Shown here: positions 26,447-36,084 of the stretch, piece by piece
How the letters are laid out: each line of letters starts with the position of its first letter
Position numbering within the stretch: the first letter of the stretch is position 1
Assembly (NCBI GenBank): GCA_900473045.1
Contig: UCKS01000032.1
Location: 88,584-152,583, forward strand
DNA from: Hyphomicrobiales bacterium
Lineage (GTDB): Bacteria; Pseudomonadota; Alphaproteobacteria; Rhizobiales; Rhizobiaceae
Direction: 5' to 3'
DNA: 64,000 bases
The notes under the pieces: model-generated
Told to the model about the DNA's origin: nothing
The model's input: the letters and a program-made list of their open reading frames with translations, nothing else
The model's database searches: none
Made by a program: the position numbers and the translations under genes

Positions 26447-29400
26447 ATGGCAGATGCGGTAAACGGCAAGCGGCAGGATAGTTCCGCTCAGGGCGGCGCG
26501 TCCCCCCAGTTCGTTCATCTCCGGGTTCATTCTGCCTTTTCGTTGCTCGAAGGGGCTTTGCCGATCAAGAAGATCATCGGCAAGGCTGTTGCCGATAGTC
26601 AGCCGGCCATCGGCATTGCTGATACCAACAACCTGTTTGCGGCACTCGAATTCTCGCAGAAATGTATGGACGATGGTCTGCAGCCGTTAATCGGCTGCCA
26701 GATGTCGATCGACATGGAGGATGAGGGCGAGGGCGAGAAACGCGGTCATGCCCAGCATCTGGCCAAGCTGCCGGCGATCGTTCTGATCGCGGCGACGGAT
26801 GCCGGTTATGTCCGGCTCGTCGATATCGTCAGCCGGGCCTATCTCGGCGGTGAAGGAAACCAGTCGGTTCGCATTGCGCTGTCCTGGCTGCAGGAAGGCG
26901 GAGCGGAGGGGCTAATTGCTCTGACGGGCGCCTCGGGCGGGCCGGTGGATATGGCCTTGAAGTCCGGTCACCATGCGCTGGCGGAAACCCGCCTGAAGAC
27001 GCTTGCTGCGGTGTTTGGCGATCGTCTTTATGTCGAGCTTCAGCGCCACGGCAAATATGACCGCCGCCACGAAAACCGGGTCGTCGATCTGGCCTACAAG
27101 CTCGAATTGCCGATCGTTGCGACCAACGAGCCGTTCTTCCCGTCGCCGGCCGAATTCGAGGCGCATGACGCGCTGATGGCGGTGGCGCACAATGCGATGG
27201 TTTCGGATGACACGCGTTTTCGCCTGACGCCGGATCATTACCTGAAGAGCCGCAAGGACATGGCCGCTTTGTTTGCCGACCTGCCGGAGGCGCTTGAAAA
27301 CACCATCGAGGTCGCAAGGCGCTGTTCCTTCGTCCTGAAGACCCGTGCCCCGATCCTGCCGCGCTTCACCGGTGCATCGGACGATCCGAAGGAAGCCGAG
27401 CGGGCCGAGGAGATCGAATTGCGCCGCCAGGCAGTCGAGGGTCTCGACGAACGGCTGCGCATGCTCGGCATGTCGCCAGGCTATAGCGAGACCGATTATC
27501 GCGAGCGGCTCGATTTCGAGCTCTCCGTCATCGAGAAGATGAAATTCCCGGGCTACTTCCTGATCGTTGCCGACTTCATCAAATGGGCAAAGCTTCAGGA
27601 CATTCCGGTTGGCCCGGGCCGCGGGTCGGGTGCGGGCTCGCTGGTTGCCTATGCGCTGACCATCACCGACGTCGATCCCCTTCGCTTCTCTTTGCTGTTC
27701 GAACGCTTCCTCAATCCGGACCGCGTCTCGATGCCCGACTTCGACATCGACTTCTGCCAGGACCGGCGCGAAGAGGTGATCCGCTACGTCCAGCGCAAGT
27801 ATGGCCGCGAGCAAGTGGCGCAGATCATCACCTTCGGATCGCTGCAGGCGCGCGCCGCCTTGCGCGACGTCGGCCGGGTGCTGGAAATGCCCTATGGTCA
27901 GGTCGACAAGATCTGCAAGATGGTGCCGAACAATCCGGCCAATCCGACCACGCTCGCCAAGGCGATCGAGGAAGAGCCGCGTTTTCAGGAAGAGGTGGAC
28001 AAGGAGCCGGTGATCGGCCGCCTGCTCGATATCGCCCAGAAGATCGAGGGGCTCTACCGCCACGCCTCGACCCACGCCGCCGGTATCGTCATCGGCGACC
28101 GGCCGCTGTCGCAACTGGTGCCGATGTACCGCGATCCGCGCTCCGACATGCCGGTTACCCAGTTCAACATGAAATGGGTGGAACAGGCGGGCCTCGTCAA
28201 GTTCGACTTTCTCGGCCTGAAGACGTTGACGGTCTTGAAGGTCGCCGTTGATTTCATCAAGAAGCGCGATATCGAGGTCAAGCTCGAGGCGTTGCCGCTC
28301 GATGACCAGAAGACCTACGAGATGCTGTCCAAGGGCGACACGGTCGGCGTGTTCCAGGTGGAAAGTGCCGGCATGCGCAAGGCGCTGATCGGCATGCGGC
28401 CGGACTGCATCGAGGACATCATCGCGCTGGTGGCGCTCTATCGCCCGGGCCCGATGGAAAACATCCCGGTCTACAACGCCCGCAAGCACGGCGAGGAAGA
28501 GATCGAATCGATCCATCCGAAGATCGATTATCTGCTTAAGGAAACCCAGGGCGTTATCGTCTACCAGGAACAGGTGATGCAGATCGCCCAGGTCCTGTCA
28601 GGCTATTCGCTCGGCGAAGCCGACCTTCTGCGTCGCGCCATGGGTAAGAAGATCAAGGAGGAAATGGACAAGCAGCGCGCCCGTTTCGTCACGGGTGCGG
28701 TCGACAATGGCGTCTCCAAGCCGCAATCCGACCTGATCTTCGATCTCCTGGCCAAGTTCGCCAACTACGGCTTCAACAAGTCGCATGCCGCAGCCTATGC
28801 CATCGTCTCCTATCAGACGGCCTATCTGAAGGCGCATTTCCCGGTCGAGTTCCTTGCCGCGTCGATGACGCTCGACATGTCGAACACCGACAAGATCAAC
28901 GACTTCCGCCAGGATGCCAACCGGCTTGGCATCGAGGTCATCCCGCCATCGGTGCAGACTTCGTTCCGGCGTTTCGAGACCGGCGAAAACCGCATCTACT
29001 ATTCGCTCTCGGCCATCAAGGGCGTCGGTGAAGCGGCCGTCGATCATATTGTCGAGGTGCGTGGTGAGGAGCCTTTCGCCGATCTTGAGGATTTCTGCCT
29101 GCGGATCGATCCGAAGCTCCTGAACCGCCGGGTATTCGACAGCCTGATCTGCGCCGGTGCCTTTGATTGTTTCGGTTATGACCGGGCCGAACTGGTGGGC
29201 GGTCTCGACCGCATTCTCGGTTTTGCGCAGATTGCCCAGGCCAACAAGATCAGCGGCCAGAGCGACATGTTTGGCGCGGGTGCGGCGACCGGTCCGGAAA
29301 AGGTCAACCTGCCGCCCTATTCCCCCTGGCTGGCATCGGAAAAACTGCACCGCGAATTCCAGGTTCTGGGCTTCTACCTGTCCGCTCATCCGCTCGATAC

Positions 29401-29953
29401 CTACAATGAGCTGTTGAACAAGATCCGCGTCCAGACCTTTGCCGATTTCTCCGCGTCGGTGAAAAAGGGGGCGGCGGCCGGGCGGCTTGCCGGCACCGTG
29501 ACATCGAAGCAGGAGCGCAAGACCCGCACCGGCAACAAGATGGGCATCATCGCCTTTTCCGATTCGACCGGCCAGTTCGAGGCGGTGCTGTTTTCGGAGG
29601 CGCTCAACCAGTATCGCGATCTTTTGGAGCCCGGCAAGTCGCTGGTCATGACGGTGCAGGCCGAAGAGCGGCCCGAGGGCATCGGCATGCGGATCCAGAC
29701 GCTGCAGTCACTGGAGGAGCGGTCGCTGCAGATGCAGAAGGCGCTGCGCGTCTATGTCCGTGACAGCGGCCCGCTGCGCTCTGTCGCAACGCATTTGAAT
29801 GCGCGTGGCGAGGGTCTGGTGTCGTTCATCGTCATCAAGGACAATGGCCAGCGCGAGATCGAGGTGGAGCTGAACGAGCGATATCGCATCTCGCCTGAGA
29901 TCGCGGCGGCGCTGAGGACAGCGCCCGGCGTCATCGATGTCGAACTGGTCTAG
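26447..29953 (+). CDS. dnaE: DNA polymerase III subunit alpha
   Basis: The 1168-residue replicative polymerase. Domains in order: PHP (about 20-290), the C-family polymerase core with GPGRGSGAGSLVAYAL and the catalytic aspartates in SMPDFDIDFCQDRR (about 425-438), thumb and fingers (KSHAAAYAIVSYQTAYLKAH), tandem HhH, and an OB fold near 1010-1090. The length, the complete PHP domain and the absence of imuA/imuB neighbours mark it as DnaE1, not the error-prone DnaE2. Convergent with the L,D-transpeptidase gene, with 10 bp between stops. No SOS box lies directly before it. Confidence 0.96.
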   Translation: MADAVNGKRQDSSAQGGASPQFVHLRVHSAFSLLEGALPIKKIIGKAVADSQPAIGIADTNNLFAALEFSQKCMDDGLQPLIGCQMSIDMEDEGEGEKRGHAQHLAKLPAIVLIAATDAGYVRLVDIVSRAYLGGEGNQSVRIALSWLQEGGAEGLIALTGASGGPVDMALKSGHHALAETRLKTLAAVFGDRLYVELQRHGKYDRRHENRVVDLAYKLELPIVATNEPFFPSPAEFEAHDALMAVAHNAMVSDDTRFRLTPDHYLKSRKDMAALFADLPEALENTIEVARRCSFVLKTRAPILPRFTGASDDPKEAERAEEIELRRQAVEGLDERLRMLGMSPGYSETDYRERLDFELSVIEKMKFPGYFLIVADFIKWAKLQDIPVGPGRGSGAGSLVAYALTITDVDPLRFSLLFERFLNPDRVSMPDFDIDFCQDRREEVIRYVQRKYGREQVAQIITFGSLQARAALRDVGRVLEMPYGQVDKICKMVPNNPANPTTLAKAIEEEPRFQEEVDKEPVIGRLLDIAQKIEGLYRHASTHAAGIVIGDRPLSQLVPMYRDPRSDMPVTQFNMKWVEQAGLVKFDFLGLKTLTVLKVAVDFIKKRDIEVKLEALPLDDQKTYEMLSKGDTVGVFQVESAGMRKALIGMRPDCIEDIIALVALYRPGPMENIPVYNARKHGEEEIESIHPKIDYLLKETQGVIVYQEQVMQIAQVLSGYSLGEADLLRRAMGKKIKEEMDKQRARFVTGAVDNGVSKPQSDLIFDLLAKFANYGFNKSHAAAYAIVSYQTAYLKAHFPVEFLAASMTLDMSNTDKINDFRQDANRLGIEVIPPSVQTSFRRFETGENRIYYSLSAIKGVGEAAVDHIVEVRGEEPFADLEDFCLRIDPKLLNRRVFDSLICAGAFDCFGYDRAELVGGLDRILGFAQIAQANKISGQSDMFGAGAATGPEKVNLPPYSPWLASEKLHREFQVLGFYLSAHPLDTYNELLNKIRVQTFADFSASVKKGAAAGRLAGTVTSKQERKTRTGNKMGIIAFSDSTGQFEAVLFSEALNQYRDLLEPGKSLVMTVQAEERPEGIGMRIQTLQSLEERSLQMQKALRVYVRDSGPLRSVATHLNARGEGLVSFIVIKDNGQREIEVELNERYRISPEIAAALRTAPGVIDVELV

Positions 29954-29963
29954 CGGCAGACCG

Positions 29964-31193
29964 TCAGGACTTTGATCGTGTACGGGTAACGGTCACGAAA
30001 TCCGTGCCGGCACCGGTTTCCTGGCCAAGCCCCATGTCGGAAATGGTCAGCGACGAGCCTTCCGCGAGCAGTTCCTCGATCCGCTGGCGCGTCTCCTCCG
30101 GAATCGTGATGCGGTCCAGCGTGCGTTGGGCGCCATTGAAGGCCGTCGGGTCTTCTTCGACGGTGATCCCGAGGCGTTTCTTCATCGGCCCTGGGAGCGC
30201 GTTTTCGAGCGTCATGGCGAACCATTCGCCCTTGCCGGTGGCGGTGTTGATATCCTGAAACTGGAAGAAGTGGGTGCCGAGGGCGATCTCCGGCCTGTCG
30301 ATCACCACCGGCGTCTCGAACAAGGGTTCAAAATCACGGCGGACGAGAAGCTGGCCGTTCGGAGGCTTGCCCTTGCCGGCCTTGGCATAGAGCGCTTCAA
30401 CAAAGGCCGGGGTTGCCTTGCCATCGACCGTCAGTTTTTCCGCAGTCTGGAACGCCTTGATGGCATCGATGGTCTGAGCGCCCGTGTAACCGTCGGCGAG
30501 GCCGGCGGCATAACCGAGTTGGTTGAGCAGGGTCTGCATATCCATAGTGTTTTCGCGCGTGCCGCGATGGGTGATCAACATCCGGATCGGCGGTAGCTTT
30601 TCCGTCTCGACAGCGGCCGGCTTTTGCGGTGCGGGCTCGATCGTGGCAACTTCGACAGATTGGGTGGGGACTTGTGAAACACTCGGCCGCAACGTCGCGT
30701 CCGAAAGCAGTTCCGGTTCTTTCCCCTTGGGCTGGAACAGGAACGAATCGGCGATCGCGACCGGCGTCAGCTGGCGATCAGAGATCAGCACATGCACACC
30801 CCGGCCGGTCATCTTGAACAGCTGTTTGGCAAAGGCGTCCGGCATCCGCACGCAGCCATGCGAGGCCGGGTAGCTTGGAACGTGATTGGAGGCGTGCAGC
30901 GCAATGCCCGACCAGGTCAGCCGTTGCATGAACGGCATCGGGGCGTTCGAGTAGATGTTCGACTTGTGGAACCGGCGTTTTTCCAGAATTGAAAAAATCC
31001 CTGTCGGCGTCGAATGACCGGCCTTGCCTGTCGAGACATTCGACGTGGCGATCACCGTATTGCCATCATACACCACCAGCGATTGCTGGTCTCTGGAAAC
31101 GACGATCTGCAGGGGAGCCTGCTCGCCCGCAAACGCAACGCTGGCAGACAAAGCGAGGGCGAAGCCGAGACCAAATGTAAAACGCAAAACCAT
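29964..31193 (-). CDS. L,D-transpeptidase with peptidoglycan-binding domain
   Basis: A 409-residue exported enzyme that probably makes 3-3 cross-links in peptidoglycan or attaches proteins to it. It has a signal peptide at 1-23 (AFA-GE) and a YkuD catalytic domain at about 27-150 with the active-site motif HASNHVPSYPASHGCVRM. A Pro/Val/Glu linker follows, then a PG_binding_1 domain (about 217-270: LLNQLGYAAGLADGYTGAQTIDAIKAFQ) and a C-terminal region without a family match. The ATG at 31193 is chosen for its signal peptide; no strong ribosome binding site is visible, and a TTG at 31211 is an alternative. Confidence 0.85.
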   Translation of the reverse strand: MVLRFTFGLGFALALSASVAFAGEQAPLQIVVSRDQQSLVVYDGNTVIATSNVSTGKAGHSTPTGIFSILEKRRFHKSNIYSNAPMPFMQRLTWSGIALHASNHVPSYPASHGCVRMPDAFAKQLFKMTGRGVHVLISDRQLTPVAIADSFLFQPKGKEPELLSDATLRPSVSQVPTQSVEVATIEPAPQKPAAVETEKLPPIRMLITHRGTRENTMDMQTLLNQLGYAAGLADGYTGAQTIDAIKAFQTAEKLTVDGKATPAFVEALYAKAGKGKPPNGQLLVRRDFEPLFETPVVIDRPEIALGTHFFQFQDINTATGKGEWFAMTLENALPGPMKKRLGITVEEDPTAFNGAQRTLDRITIPEETRQRIEELLAEGSSLTISDMGLGQETGAGTDFVTVTRTRSKS

Positions 31194-31289
31194 GGGAACA
31201 TCCGGACGCAAGAAACAGAAGATCAGCCTAGCCTGAGAGATTTAAGGAAACTTTGCTGTTTCGCGCGGAACACGGGAATGTGAAGCCGG

Positions 31290-32579
31290 TTATTTTCGGC
31301 GATCCTTGCCGAACGTATAGCCGGTCTCGACCGTCGCCTTGCCGAACTTGTCGCGCAACGTGTTGATCGCGGCTTCCGCCGCCGCGCGCCGGGTTGCCTG
31401 CGTGTCGACGAGATCGGGTGGATCGGCAAGGTCCGGGTTGGACAGGTCGGAGACGCCGATGCCGATCAGGCGGAATTTCGTGCCGTCGGTCTCCTTGTCC
31501 AGAAGCTGCATGCCGGTTCGAAAGATGCGGTCTGCAAGGCGGGTGGGGCTGTCGAGGCGGCGGTTGCGCGTCCGGCTCTTGAAATCGGCGGTCTTCAGCT
31601 TGAGCACCACAGTCTGGCCGGCAATGTTGGCCTTGCGCAGCCGGTGCGCCACCTGTTCGCTCAACCGGCGCAGATGCGTGACCAGATCGTCATAGTCGCA
31701 GAGATCGTCGTTGAACGTGGTTTCCGATGAAACGCTCTTGGCTTCCCCGTCGATCTCGACGGTGCGCTCGTCCTGGCCGCGCGATAGCCGGTAGAGGCGC
31801 TGGCCCATCGTGCCATAGCGCTTCATCAGGTCGGTTTCGTCCATTGTCTGCAACTGGCCTATGGTGCGGATGCCATCGCGCTCCAAGGTCGCCGCGAAGG
31901 CCTTTCCGACGCCCCAGATCAGCGTCACCGACCGGTCTTTGAGAAAATCCAGCGCCTCTGCTGCGCCGATTATCGAAAAGCCGCGCGGCTTTTGCAGATC
32001 TGACGCCACCTTGGCAAGAAACTTGCAATAGGACAGGCCAACTGAAACCGTAATGCCGATCTCCTGTTCGACCCTTCGGGCGAATTTGGCCAATGTGCGG
32101 GCAGGCGGATCGTGATGCAGGCGCTCGGTGCCCCTCAGTTCCAGAAATGCCTCATCGATCGACAGCGGCTGGACCAGTGGCGTCAGCTCCTGCATCAGCA
32201 TGCGCACCTGGCGCCCGACCCGCACATATTTTTCCATGTCCGGCTTGATGACGATGGCCTGCGGACAGGCCTCCAGTGCCTTGAACATCGGCATGGCGGA
32301 GCGGACACCGTGGATGCGGGCGATATAGCAGGCGGTGGAGACGACGCCGCGCCTGCCGCCACCGATGATCACCGGCTTGTCGGCAAGCTCCGGATTGTCG
32401 CGTTTTTCCACCGAGGCATAGAAGGCGTCGCAATCGATATGGGCGAGCGTCAGCTGATAGAGTTCGGAATGATAGAGCAGGCGCGGGCTACCGCAGGCCC
32501 GGCAACGGCGAATGCCGGCCGGTTGGCCCGTGAGACAGTCTCGGCAAAACCCTGGAAATTGCTGCGCGTCTGTTTGCAT
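31290..32579 (-). CDS. dinB: DNA polymerase IV with N-terminal zinc-ribbon-like extension
   Basis: A 429-residue Y-family translesion polymerase. The catalytic core begins with [19 protein letters not shown] (about 47-65); SIDEAFLEL gives the second acidic pair, and little-finger sequences follow ([12 protein letters not shown]). Before the core is a 40-residue extension with two CxxC pairs (FCRDC...RRCRACG), a zinc-ribbon-like element that I recall in rhizobial DinB but not in E. coli. The gene has a promoter-like TTGAGA-N17-TATCGT and an SOS box that ends seven bases before the ATG, so it should be LexA-repressed. Confidence 0.93.
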   Translation of the reverse strand: MQTDAQQFPGFCRDCLTGQPAGIRRCRACGSPRLLYHSELYQLTLAHIDCDAFYASVEKRDNPELADKPVIIGGGRRGVVSTACYIARIHGVRSAMPMFKALEACPQAIVIKPDMEKYVRVGRQVRMLMQELTPLVQPLSIDEAFLELRGTERLHHDPPARTLAKFARRVEQEIGITVSVGLSYCKFLAKVASDLQKPRGFSIIGAAEALDFLKDRSVTLIWGVGKAFAATLERDGIRTIGQLQTMDETDLMKRYGTMGQRLYRLSRGQDERTVEIDGEAKSVSSETTFNDDLCDYDDLVTHLRRLSEQVAHRLRKANIAGQTVVLKLKTADFKSRTRNRRLDSPTRLADRIFRTGMQLLDKETDGTKFRLIGIGVSDLSNPDLADPPDLVDTQATRRAAAEAAINTLRDKFGKATVETGYTFGKDRRK

Positions 32580-32585
32580 CGATCA

Positions 32586-32635
32586 GAACAAAAGTTGAAC
32601 ATTTTCACGATACGCCCTAAACTGACGAGTCTCAA
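32586..32635 (-). promoter_or_regulatory. dinB promoter with SOS (LexA) box
   Basis: On the minus strand TTGAGA (32635-32630), N17, TATCGT (32612-32607) forms a promoter-like pair. GTTC (32600-32597), N7, GTTC (32589-32586) follows at the expected transcription start. The box lies only seven bases from the dinB ATG, so either the leader is very short or translation starts at a later in-frame codon. Confidence 0.75.
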
Positions 32636-32721
32636 GGCAATGAAAGGCGATCTTGATGACCTTCCCAGGAAAGGTGAGCATGAGCGATCTTTTTGCCCGG
32701 AATTGGTTTGCCGGCCGCCGC

Positions 32722-33363
32722 TCAGCGCAAAAGGTGCGTGCGGATGATCGTGGCGACATCCGTCCAGCTGTCCGCCTTGGTGATACCGTCGCCCGGATCC
32801 GGCGCCATCGCACGGAATTGAGCGTTCGCCATCAGGTTGATCAGCAGGCAATCCGGCGTATGGGTCTGAACGGACTGCAGATTGCGCAGGATATCGTCGA
32901 TGAACACCAGCGGCACATCCCGGGCATCGTGCAGGCGCTTGATGATCGGTCCCTTGGGCTCCTCGCTGGCCAGCAGTGGATAATGCAGATGATGGCGATC
33001 GAGCAGTGCCCGGCGCACGCCGCTGTGACGTGGCGGCATCGCGGTCAGGAAGATGATATCGGCTTCAGTGGAGAGTGCGGCCAAAGTATCGACAACGCGA
33101 TCGGCGGGCATCTGCCATTGGTCCTGCAACCGGAAGAATGTCTCCAGCAGATCGCTCGTCGTCGCGTCCTCCACCGGCAGACCAGTGTCGAGATCGACGA
33201 TATTGCCGTTCAGGCGGAAGGAACGGGGCAAAAGATCACGGCCGGACGAACGCAGGAAATTGCGGAACGGGGTCAGGAATTCGAGCACCACTTCGTCGAT
33301 GTCGCAAACGATCAACGGCCGGTCCGCCAAGTGGATGTGATTGAGATCGAGGGTATCCGCCAC
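32722..33363 (-). CDS. HAD-family hydrolase-like protein
   Basis: A 213-residue protein with HAD-superfamily motifs: motif I DRPLIVCDIDEVVLEF (DxDE) near residues 14-29, a motif II-like threonine in DIIFLTAMP, a lysine in EEPKGPIIKRL and motif IV-like aspartates in LVFIDDILRN. A phosphatase acting on a small molecule is likely; the substrate is unknown. The start is GTG at 33363, three bases after the stop of the DUF3572 gene, so the two are co-transcribed. The in-frame upstream part to 33450 overlaps that gene and is not credible. Confidence 0.75.
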   Translation of the reverse strand: MADTLDLNHIHLADRPLIVCDIDEVVLEFLTPFRNFLRSSGRDLLPRSFRLNGNIVDLDTGLPVEDATTSDLLETFFRLQDQWQMPADRVVDTLAALSTEADIIFLTAMPPRHSGVRRALLDRHHLHYPLLASEEPKGPIIKRLHDARDVPLVFIDDILRNLQSVQTHTPDCLLINLMANAQFRAMAPDPGDGITKADSWTDVATIIRTHLLR

Positions 33364-33365
33364 TG

Positions 33366-33644
33366 TCAGAAATCCCCAGGGTTGTCCGGGCCCGACAGGA
33401 TCGCATGGGCGCGCACCACATCCTCGGGCCGCGTGCCGGTCGCCTCGCAAAAGGCCATGAGGGTCGGCTCATGGCCCATCAGGAAATCGACGACGCCGGC
33501 CAGGAAACCGGGGTCAGCGGCGGCGTGGCGCATGGATGTTGGATCCGTGCCCGTCAATGCCAGGAAACGTCCGAGCAGTTCCGGCTCGTTTGCAAGCCAG
33601 CCGAGGATGGCAATCGCTGTTTCTTCGGATGGGGTCACGTCCAT
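33366..33644 (-). CDS. DUF3572 family protein
   Basis: A 92-residue, mostly helical acidic protein of the alphaproteobacterial DUF3572 family. Typical elements are [23 protein letters not shown] at 10-32 and the [27 protein letters not shown] segment. Function unknown. A good ribosome binding site (AAGGACGA) precedes the ATG. It is divergent from divK and followed directly by the HAD-like gene. Confidence 0.8.
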   Translation of the reverse strand: MDVTPSEETAIAILGWLANEPELLGRFLALTGTDPTSMRHAAADPGFLAGVVDFLMGHEPTLMAFCEATGTRPEDVVRAHAILSGPDNPGDF

Positions 33645-33802
33645 TCGTCCTTATTGCATGCCGGTATTTTTTTACGGAATATTACCGGTTCTTCAACCAA
33701 ATCGCTGTAACTTCAAGCTTCCGGGGCCATGAGACCAACCGCGCCGCAACTTATAGCGATGCGACGGCCATGCAAGCCGGAACCGCAAATCAAGGGATCG
33801 AA

Positions 33803-34174
33803 ATGCCCAAACAGGTTATGATTGTTGAAGACAATGAGCTGAACATGAAGCTCTTTCGTGACCTGATCGAGGCATCCGGGTACACGACGATTCAAACCCG
33901 AAATGGTATGGAAGCCCTTGATCTTGCACGCAAACATCGGCCTGACCTGATCCTTATGGACATCCAGCTTCCGGAGGTTTCCGGTCTTGAGGTGACCAAA
34001 TGGCTGAAGGAAGACGACGAATTGCACGTCATCCCGGTGATCGCCGTTACGGCCTTTGCGATGAAGGGTGACGAAGAACGCATACGGCAGGGGGGCTGCG
34101 AAGCCTATGTTTCCAAGCCGATCTCGGTGCCGAAATTTATTGAGACGATCAAGACTTATTTGGGCGATGCCTGA
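33803..34174 (+). CDS. divK: Cell-cycle response regulator DivK
   Basis: A 123-residue single-domain response regulator. The acidic pocket is in IVEDNELN, the phospho-acceptor aspartate is Asp53 in [13 protein letters not shown], the conserved threonine in [12 protein letters not shown] and the lysine in SKPISV. In Caulobacter and rhizobia DivK relays signals of the kinases DivJ and PleC toward CtrA, controlling polarity and division. ATG at 33803 gives the standard length; the frame is open further upstream without support. pleD follows 115 bp downstream, the usual arrangement. Confidence 0.93.
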   Translation: MPKQVMIVEDNELNMKLFRDLIEASGYTTIQTRNGMEALDLARKHRPDLILMDIQLPEVSGLEVTKWLKEDDELHVIPVIAVTAFAMKGDEERIRQGGCEAYVSKPISVPKFIETIKTYLGDA

Positions 34175-34289
34175 TGCAATGCGAGGAGGTCCGCCAGGGA
34201 CGTTCCTCAACGATATTCTTGCGCGTGAACTGAAAATTGAAAGTTGAATTCGCTTTCTGGTTCAGGCGCTTATTGGCAGGAAAGATTGC

Positions 34290-35657
34290 ATGACTGCACG
34301 GATCCTTGTCGTTGATGACATCCCGGCCAACGTCAAGTTGCTCGAGGCGCGTCTCGTGGCGGAGTATTTTGACGTCCTGACAGCGGCAGATGGCTATGAG
34401 GCTTTGGCGATCTGCGAAAAGCAGCCGGTCGATCTCATCCTGCTCGATATCATGATGCCGGGGATCGACGGGTTCGAAGTCTGCGAACGTCTGAAGTCGA
34501 ACCCGCGCACCGCGCATATTCCCGTCGTCATGGTCACTGCACTTGATCAACCATCGGATCGGGTGAGGGGGCTGAAAGCCGGCGCCGACGATTTTCTGAC
34601 CAAGCCCGTCAACGACCTGCAGCTGATGTCGCGCGTCAAAAGCCTGGTTCGGCTGAAGAATGTCAGCGACGAACTGCGCCTTCGCGCCGAAACCGCCCAT
34701 AATGTCGGCCTGCAGGATATGACCTCGACGGACCGGCCGGACGAGTTCGGCAATGTCCTGCTTGTCGATGGCAGGGGAAGCTCGCAGGAGCGCATCATCC
34801 GGGCCCTGAAGCCGGTCGCGGAAGTGACGGCCATGTCGGATCCGCAGGCAGCCTTGTTCGAGGCGGCCGAAAACAGTTTCGATCTGGTCATCGTCAATTC
34901 CAATTTCGACGACTACGATCCGTTGCGGCTCTGCTCGCAACTGCGCTCGCTGGAGCGCACGCGCTATATTCCGCTGCTCATCATTGCCGAACAGGGGCAT
35001 GACGAGATGGTGGTTCGCGCGCTCGACCTTGGCGTCACCGACTATCTGATGCGGCCGGTCGATCCGAACGAACTGGTTGCCCGCAGCCTGACGCAGATTC
35101 GCCGCAAGCACTGCAATGACCGGCTGCGCGCCAGCGTCAAGCAGACGATCGAGCTGGCGGTGACGGACGGGCTGACCGGCCTGCACAATCGCCGCTATCT
35201 CGATAACCATCTGAAGCTGCTGATCGACCGCGCCCTTGCGCGCGGCCGGCCGCTGTCGATCTGCATCACCGATATCGATCGCTTCAAGAGTGTCAACGAT
35301 ACCTATGGTCATGATGCCGGTGACGAAGTGCTGCGGGATTTTGCCCATCGCGTCCGCTCGACGGTGCGTGGCGCCGACCTTGCCTGCCGGTTTGGCGGCG
35401 AGGAGTTCGTCGTCGTGATGCCGGACACGCCGGCCGACGCGGCAGCAGCCATTGCCGAGCGCCTGCGCACCATTGTCGAAGACAGGAGTTTCGCTCTGCC
35501 GAATTCCGATACACCGCTGTCGATCACCGCGTCGCTGGGTATCGCGACACTGAACCCCGAAGGTGATACGCCGGAGGCTCTGTTAAAACGTGCGGATACG
35601 GCGCTCTATCAAGCCAAGAACAATGGCCGCAACCAGGTGGTTGCTGCCGCTGCGTGA
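34290..35657 (+). CDS. pleD: Response regulator / diguanylate cyclase PleD
   Basis: A 455-residue protein with two receiver domains (about 1-120 and 150-265) and a C-terminal GGDEF domain (about 290-450) making cyclic di-GMP. The first receiver has phospho-acceptor Asp53 in LILLDIMMPG; the second, adaptor receiver lacks the standard acidic site and has NSNFDDYDP there. The active site is RFGGEEF, preceded by RGAD, an intact RxxD inhibitory site for product feedback. It is located downstream of divK, as in Caulobacter. Confidence 0.94.
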   Translation: MTARILVVDDIPANVKLLEARLVAEYFDVLTAADGYEALAICEKQPVDLILLDIMMPGIDGFEVCERLKSNPRTAHIPVVMVTALDQPSDRVRGLKAGADDFLTKPVNDLQLMSRVKSLVRLKNVSDELRLRAETAHNVGLQDMTSTDRPDEFGNVLLVDGRGSSQERIIRALKPVAEVTAMSDPQAALFEAAENSFDLVIVNSNFDDYDPLRLCSQLRSLERTRYIPLLIIAEQGHDEMVVRALDLGVTDYLMRPVDPNELVARSLTQIRRKHCNDRLRASVKQTIELAVTDGLTGLHNRRYLDNHLKLLIDRALARGRPLSICITDIDRFKSVNDTYGHDAGDEVLRDFAHRVRSTVRGADLACRFGGEEFVVVMPDTPADAAAAIAERLRTIVEDRSFALPNSDTPLSITASLGIATLNPEGDTPEALLKRADTALYQAKNNGRNQVVAAAA

Positions 35658-36084
35658 GTCGGATGTGAGCGGGGTATCTCGCTCTTAGGAGGTTTTTCCA
35701 CAGGAAAAAGACAGGCCTGTTCCGACGGCGTTATAAGTTAAACGGAAGGCGTGCTCTCGAGCGCATTATCGTGCAAAGGTAGTTAATTTGAAGCGTAATT
35801 CTTGCTACGCAGACGGGAAAAATTGCAGGTAACTTTTAGTATTTTGAAATAATATAAATAAATCAAATATTTAAATATTTCGATTGCCTTAATGAAGCAT
35901 TTCGCATTGCCATTTCGTCATTCTGTGAAAAAGTAATACTTCTTTTTTAAAGCAATCTTTGAAGGATCGGCTTGCCGTAGAATCAGCGCTGGATTGTCTA
36001 TTAGGCATGGTTAATTTAACCATGCCTTGGTGCTGTTGTGCGCCGTAGTTAAGAATCCATTGATTTTTTTTTATTTTCAGTCAA
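35658..36084. other. AT-rich spacer downstream of pleD
   Basis: Unlike the GC-rich surroundings, about 35820-35960 is strongly AT-rich and contains a 16-bp palindrome AAATATTTAAATATTT (35865-35880). A 7-bp inverted repeat TTTTTCC/GGAAAAA lies at about 35694-35711, just after pleD. A perfect 11-bp inverted repeat GGCATGGTTAA/TTAACCATGCC with a one-base centre lies at 36004-36026. I found no credible ORF. Confidence 0.5.
36004..36026. repeat. Perfect 23-bp dyad
   Basis: GGCATGGTTAA and TTAACCATGCC flank a single T, a perfect inverted repeat. The near-zero spacer is unsuitable for an RNA hairpin loop of normal size, so it looks more like a binding site for a dimeric regulator. It sits about 70 bp upstream of the putative 5' end of the structured ncRNA candidate. 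Confidence 0.5.

Noticed and set aside
26912..28516. 534-codon minus-strand ORF inside dnaE
   Set aside because: Composition (Leu/Arg/Asp/His-rich) is typical of antisense frames of GC-rich genes, and dnaE is unmistakable.
26447..29953. dnaE as the error-prone DnaE2 of an imuA-imuB-dnaE2 SOS cassette
   Set aside because: The protein is the full DnaE1 length with a PHP domain, no imuA or imuB is nearby, and no SOS box directly precedes it.
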